Part shown: positions 61,124-64,000 of the stretch, one piece after another
Numbering within the stretch: the first letter of the stretch is position 1
How the letters are laid out: every line of letters starts with the position of its first letter
NCBI GenBank assembly: GCA_017861365.1
Contig: JAGFXR010000003.1
Span: forward strand, 100,957 to 164,956
Direction of reading: 5' to 3'
DNA length: 64,000 bases
From: Oscillospiraceae bacterium
GTDB taxonomy: Bacteria > Bacillota > Clostridia > Oscillospirales > Oscillospiraceae
Program-made: the position numbers and the translations under genes
The notes under the pieces: generated by a model
What the model saw: only the letters and a program-made list of their open reading frames with translations
What the model was told of the DNA's origin: nothing
Database searches by the model: none

Positions 61124-63124
61124 TCAGGTTCGCTTGAACTGCTTTTCCAGTTGTGCACGGGGCAGTTCCACAGCCACCGGACGGCCATGGGGGCAGTACT
61201 TTACCTCACCCCGCATGACAGCCTCCGCCACCCGCAAAAGCTCCTGCGGAGAGTTTTTCTGCCCGCCCTTAATAGCCGCCTTGCAGGCCATGGTGTGGAG
61301 CAGTTCGTCCCGCGCGGCGGCGGGTTCGGCTCCTCCCGCGGTTAACAGCCGCTCGGCGAGCTCCGTCAGCGCGGATTCTGTCTCGCCGACCTTGAGATAG
61401 TCGGGAATCTGGCGTATGATCAGCGCTCCGCCTCCAAATTCCTCCGCCTCAAACCCGAAGTTTCGCAGAAGCGGCAGGTGCTGAAGCAGCGCTGCCCGCT
61501 CCTCGCCGGAGAGCTTGACCGTAACAGGTTCCAGAAGCATCTGCCCCATGGGAGCGTGAGATTCCGATTTCAGGCGGTCAAACCACATCCGCTCATGGGC
61601 GGCGTGCTTGTCAATGAGAAAGGCCGTATCTCCCTGCTCCACGATAATATAAGTGGCGAACAGTTCCCCGGCCATGCGCCACGGCAGAGGCTCCTGTTTC
61701 GGCTCGTCCGGAACCTCCGGGGACGGTTCTTCCTGTAAACGGTCCCGAAGCTCCTGAACCGCCTCCGGGCGGTGCTCCTGCGCCAGGGGAGCGGAAGCCC
61801 GCTGTGTTTGCGGGCTTTGCGGCAGAGGCTCGGCCTGAGTGACCATCACGGTGGTGTCCGGTACTCTTTGCTGCTTCTGTTCGGGGATAGGCGGGGCGGG
61901 CGTCTTCTGTGGCATTGAGCCGTCCTGCTCCCTTAGATAGGCGGGGTTCTCAGCCGGGCTGCCCACCGGACGTTGCCGCGTATCCGGCGAAGGTGGGATA
62001 TGAGTTATCACTGCGCCGGATTCGGGTTGAAATATCGGTCTTACGCTGTCGTGCACCGCCATTACCGTCTGATAGGCCACCTCAGGCTCCGGTTGGAGTA
62101 CGGAGGGAACCACAACCCTGACCGCCGGGCGAAAATGTTCTCCCGTCAGCGCCGAGAGCACCGCATGATACAGCGCATCAAAGACCATCCGTTCATTGAT
62201 AAATTTGACCTCTATTTTGGCGGGATGGACATTGACATCCACCATATTAAGCTTGACATTGAGATGAAGCACACAGCCGGGGAATTTGCCCACCATCTTC
62301 TGATTGGCATAGGCCTCCTCCAGCGCCGCCGTCATGGTGCGGGATTTCACATAGCGTCCATTGACGTAAAAATGCTGATAGCTTCTGGACCCCCGGCAGC
62401 AGACCGGCAGTGAAGCAAAGCCGGACACAGTGATGCCCTCTCCGCTTCCCTTGACCGGGGCAAAGCCCAGGGCAATGTCCCGCCCGAACACGCTGTACAT
62501 GGCCGATTTGAGCTGACCGTCTCCCGGGGTCAGAAGCTCCTGCTTTCCGTCTCTCAGAAACCGGATCGATACCTCCGGGTGGGACAGCGCCACCCGCTGT
62601 ACCACGTCGAACACCGCCGCGCCCTCCGACGCGTCGCGCTTCATGAATTTCAGCCGTGCAGGGGTATTGAAAAACAGATCCCGCACCACCATAGTGGTGC
62701 CCTGGGGACAGCCCGTCTCCTCCCGATCCGTTACCGTGCCGCCCTCCAGACGCAGGGCCGCGCCCAAAGCCGCGCCCTCCGTGCGGGTAAGTACATCAAT
62801 GCGGGAGACCGCCCCAATGGCCGCCAGCGCTTCGCCCCGAAAGCCCAGGGTTCCTATGGCCTCCAAATCATATTCATTTCTGATTTTTGAAGTGGCGTGC
62901 CGCAGAAAGGCCGTTTCCAGCTCGTCCGCCGGAATGCCGCAGCCATTGTCGGTGACGCGGATCAGGGACATTCCTCCCCGCGAGATTTCCACCGTGGCGG
63001 AACCCGCTCCCGCGTCAATGGCGTTTTCCAACAGCTCCTTTACCACCGAGGCAGGACGTTCCACCACCTCGCCGGCGGCGATCAGGTCGGCTACGTGAGG
63101 GTCAAGAGTATTGATTTTAGGCAT
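61124..63124 (-). CDS. mutL: DNA mismatch repair protein MutL
   Basis: 666 aa. N-terminal GHKL ATPase (about 1-330): LIAAGEVVERPASVVKELLENAIDAGA, VTDNGCGIP, TLGFRGEALAAI. A long Pro/Gln-rich linker (about 340-470) and a C-terminal endonuclease/dimer domain follow, with DKHAAHERMWFD, ACKAAIKGG and CPHGRP. The endonuclease motif (family DQHAxxExxxxE) ends here in Asp where Glu is usual. The ATG at 63124 follows AAAGGAAA. It starts 13 nt after the CPBP gene stop. No mutS is in the window. Confidence 0.96.
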   Translation of the reverse strand: MPKINTLDPHVADLIAAGEVVERPASVVKELLENAIDAGAGSATVEISRGGMSLIRVTDNGCGIPADELETAFLRHATSKIRNEYDLEAIGTLGFRGEALAAIGAVSRIDVLTRTEGAALGAALRLEGGTVTDREETGCPQGTTMVVRDLFFNTPARLKFMKRDASEGAAVFDVVQRVALSHPEVSIRFLRDGKQELLTPGDGQLKSAMYSVFGRDIALGFAPVKGSGEGITVSGFASLPVCCRGSRSYQHFYVNGRYVKSRTMTAALEEAYANQKMVGKFPGCVLHLNVKLNMVDVNVHPAKIEVKFINERMVFDALYHAVLSALTGEHFRPAVRVVVPSVLQPEPEVAYQTVMAVHDSVRPIFQPESGAVITHIPPSPDTRQRPVGSPAENPAYLREQDGSMPQKTPAPPIPEQKQQRVPDTTVMVTQAEPLPQSPQTQRASAPLAQEHRPEAVQELRDRLQEEPSPEVPDEPKQEPLPWRMAGELFATYIIVEQGDTAFLIDKHAAHERMWFDRLKSESHAPMGQMLLEPVTVKLSGEERAALLQHLPLLRNFGFEAEEFGGGALIIRQIPDYLKVGETESALTELAERLLTAGGAEPAAARDELLHTMACKAAIKGGQKNSPQELLRVAEAVMRGEVKYCPHGRPVAVELPRAQLEKQFKRT

Positions 63125-63137
63125 AAAGTTTCCTTTC

Positions 63138-63854
63138 TTAAATGGATACTGTTCCAAACAGGTCAATGGCGTTCAAGGCCATATGCAGTGCCATGGGACA
63201 CCAGACAGAGCCGCCGTGGTCATAGCTCCAGCAGAAGGCGACGGAGGCGGGCAGCAGCCGGATCGCCAGCAGCAGATAGCGGATATCCCCATAGGAATAG
63301 GCGTACTGCCAGACACCTGCAAGGCAAAAGAGCAGGCAGGATATGATGTAGGCCACCGCGCGGTGGCGGTTCCGGAGCCAGCCGAATACCAGTCCGCGAA
63401 AGAAGAGTTCCTCCACAATGGGGATCAACACAATCACAACCGCCACAGTGGCGCCGGATTGAAATTCATATTGCTCCAGATAGGTCTGCGCAGTGACGTT
63501 CGCCACAGGAAGCGAAATGCGGGCAATCAGCCAGTTTCCCAGAATCGCGCCGGAGAGCCCCGCCAGAAATGCGATCAGATTCCCGCCCGGATTATCCAGC
63601 AGCGCCGTCACGGCGTTTTTCAGAAGCGTCCAGAACAGGAAAAACAGGATCACTGCCAGCACTGCGTAATAGAGCACCCGTTCGGCAACGTCGCTGTACC
63701 AGATATTAAACCGCGCGTCCACAAACGTCCAGAGCCACGCGCCGGCAAACGGCAGAACGGTCAGATAGAGCAGCAGAAGGATGCTGCCCAAGCCCTTTTC
63801 CCGTCCTGTCAGTTTTCCGTTCCATGTGCCGCCGCGTCCATATCGTTTTGCCAT
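63138..63854 (-). CDS. CPBP-family intramembrane metalloprotease
   Basis: 238 aa with about seven TM helices. Catalytic motifs of the Abi/CAAX-protease (CPBP) family: VEELFFRGLVFGW near residue 140 (EE and R) and MALHMALNAIDL near the end (His). Probable proteolysis of membrane or prenylated peptides; the target is unknown. SD GAGGCGAAGG. Directly upstream of mutL (13 nt), so both are in one transcript. Confidence 0.88.
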   Translation of the reverse strand: MAKRYGRGGTWNGKLTGREKGLGSILLLLYLTVLPFAGAWLWTFVDARFNIWYSDVAERVLYYAVLAVILFFLFWTLLKNAVTALLDNPGGNLIAFLAGLSGAILGNWLIARISLPVANVTAQTYLEQYEFQSGATVAVVIVLIPIVEELFFRGLVFGWLRNRHRAVAYIISCLLFCLAGVWQYAYSYGDIRYLLLAIRLLPASVAFCWSYDHGGSVWCPMALHMALNAIDLFGTVSI

Positions 63855-63911
63855 TACCTTCGCCTCGATTTTTGTTTTGAGAATAGTTTCCGCTTCTAAG
63901 GAGTTTGGATA

Positions 63912-64000
63912 ATGGCCTATGTTATGAAGGTCCCGGTGATGGGCGAATCAGTTGTCGAAGGAACGATTAATCAATGGTTTGTCAAGGTTGGCGATACGAT
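63912..64000 (+). CDS. Lipoyl-domain protein (dihydrolipoamide acyltransferase E2), start only
   Basis: 29 codons of the N-terminal lipoyl domain: KVPVMGESVVEGTINQW and VKVGDT. This is the pattern of E2 subunits of 2-oxoacid dehydrogenase complexes. AAGGAG lies 9 nt before the ATG. The rest lies beyond the window. A biotin carrier is a less likely alternative. Confidence 0.8.
   Translation, partial: MAYVMKVPVMGESVVEGTINQWFVKVGDT

Noticed and set aside
1..64000. CRISPR array or cas genes
   Set aside because: No regularly spaced repeats and no Cas motifs were seen on either strand.

Overview
The window is GC-rich chromosomal DNA of an anaerobic, probably spore-forming Firmicute. It most resembles the Oscillospiraceae (Oscillibacter/Dysosmobacter/Intestinimonas type). 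This is inferred from gene content: butyrate kinase, single-chain glycyl-tRNA synthetase, split transketolase, sigma-54, a SpoVK-like AAA+ ATPase, a PdaB-like deacetylase, several SLH-domain (S-layer) proteins, and Gram-positive style SD sequences and terminators. No species can be named from the sequence alone.

Layout. 1-3.6 kb: 5' part of glutamate dehydrogenase (minus), a C-terminally broken PdaB-like deacetylase, and an OmpR-type two-component system. 3.6-11.3 kb: a minus-strand operon (3-hydroxyacyl-CoA-dehydrogenase-like enzyme plus a complete branched-chain amino-acid type ABC importer). It is preceded by a textbook -24/-12 promoter, three copies of a 16-bp operator-like repeat, and a PAS-AAA+-Fis sigma-54 activator; rpoN itself lies at 17-18.7 kb. 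11.3-23 kb: small alarmone synthetase, HAD phosphatases, a Zn-ribbon/BIG2 membrane protein divergent from a SpoVK-like ATPase, rpoN, an SSB-like protein, XpaC-like and VanW-like proteins. 23.2-23.4 kb: tRNA-Thr and tRNA-Tyr.

23.4-30.1 kb is a decayed genomic island at the 3' end of tRNA-Tyr. It carries an integrase C-terminal remnant, an excisionase-like remnant, an ECF sigma factor split from its membrane/ectodomain by an A7 frameshift, and a broken GrpE/DnaK-like chaperone locus with a TPR-like partner. A degenerate copy of the tRNA end plus its terminator closes it. 30.3-38.7 kb is housekeeping (pnp, rpsO, a ComFB-like gene, transketolase, an LtaS-like sulfatase, glyS). 38.9-48.4 kb is a cell-surface region (beta-helix adhesin-like protein, two SLH proteins, a MacAB-type exporter). 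48.5-54.7 kb holds a serine recombinase with a 53-codon companion, secreted and LysM proteins, YnfA, and several very small ORFs (Cys-rich, Pro-rich). 54.8-64 kb: a large SLH protein with two C39-like peptidase domains, NAD synthetase, butyrate kinase, mutL, a CPBP protease, and the start of an E2 lipoyl protein.

Two homologous, promoter-plus-terminator bounded intergenic elements (about 13.19-13.30 kb plus, 51.86-51.98 kb minus) look like two copies of one small structured RNA. This is the best candidate here for something undescribed. Other leads are the sigma-54 circuit, the A_AAA_AAA_TAA junction in the sigma factor, the broken chaperone island, and the micro-ORFs.
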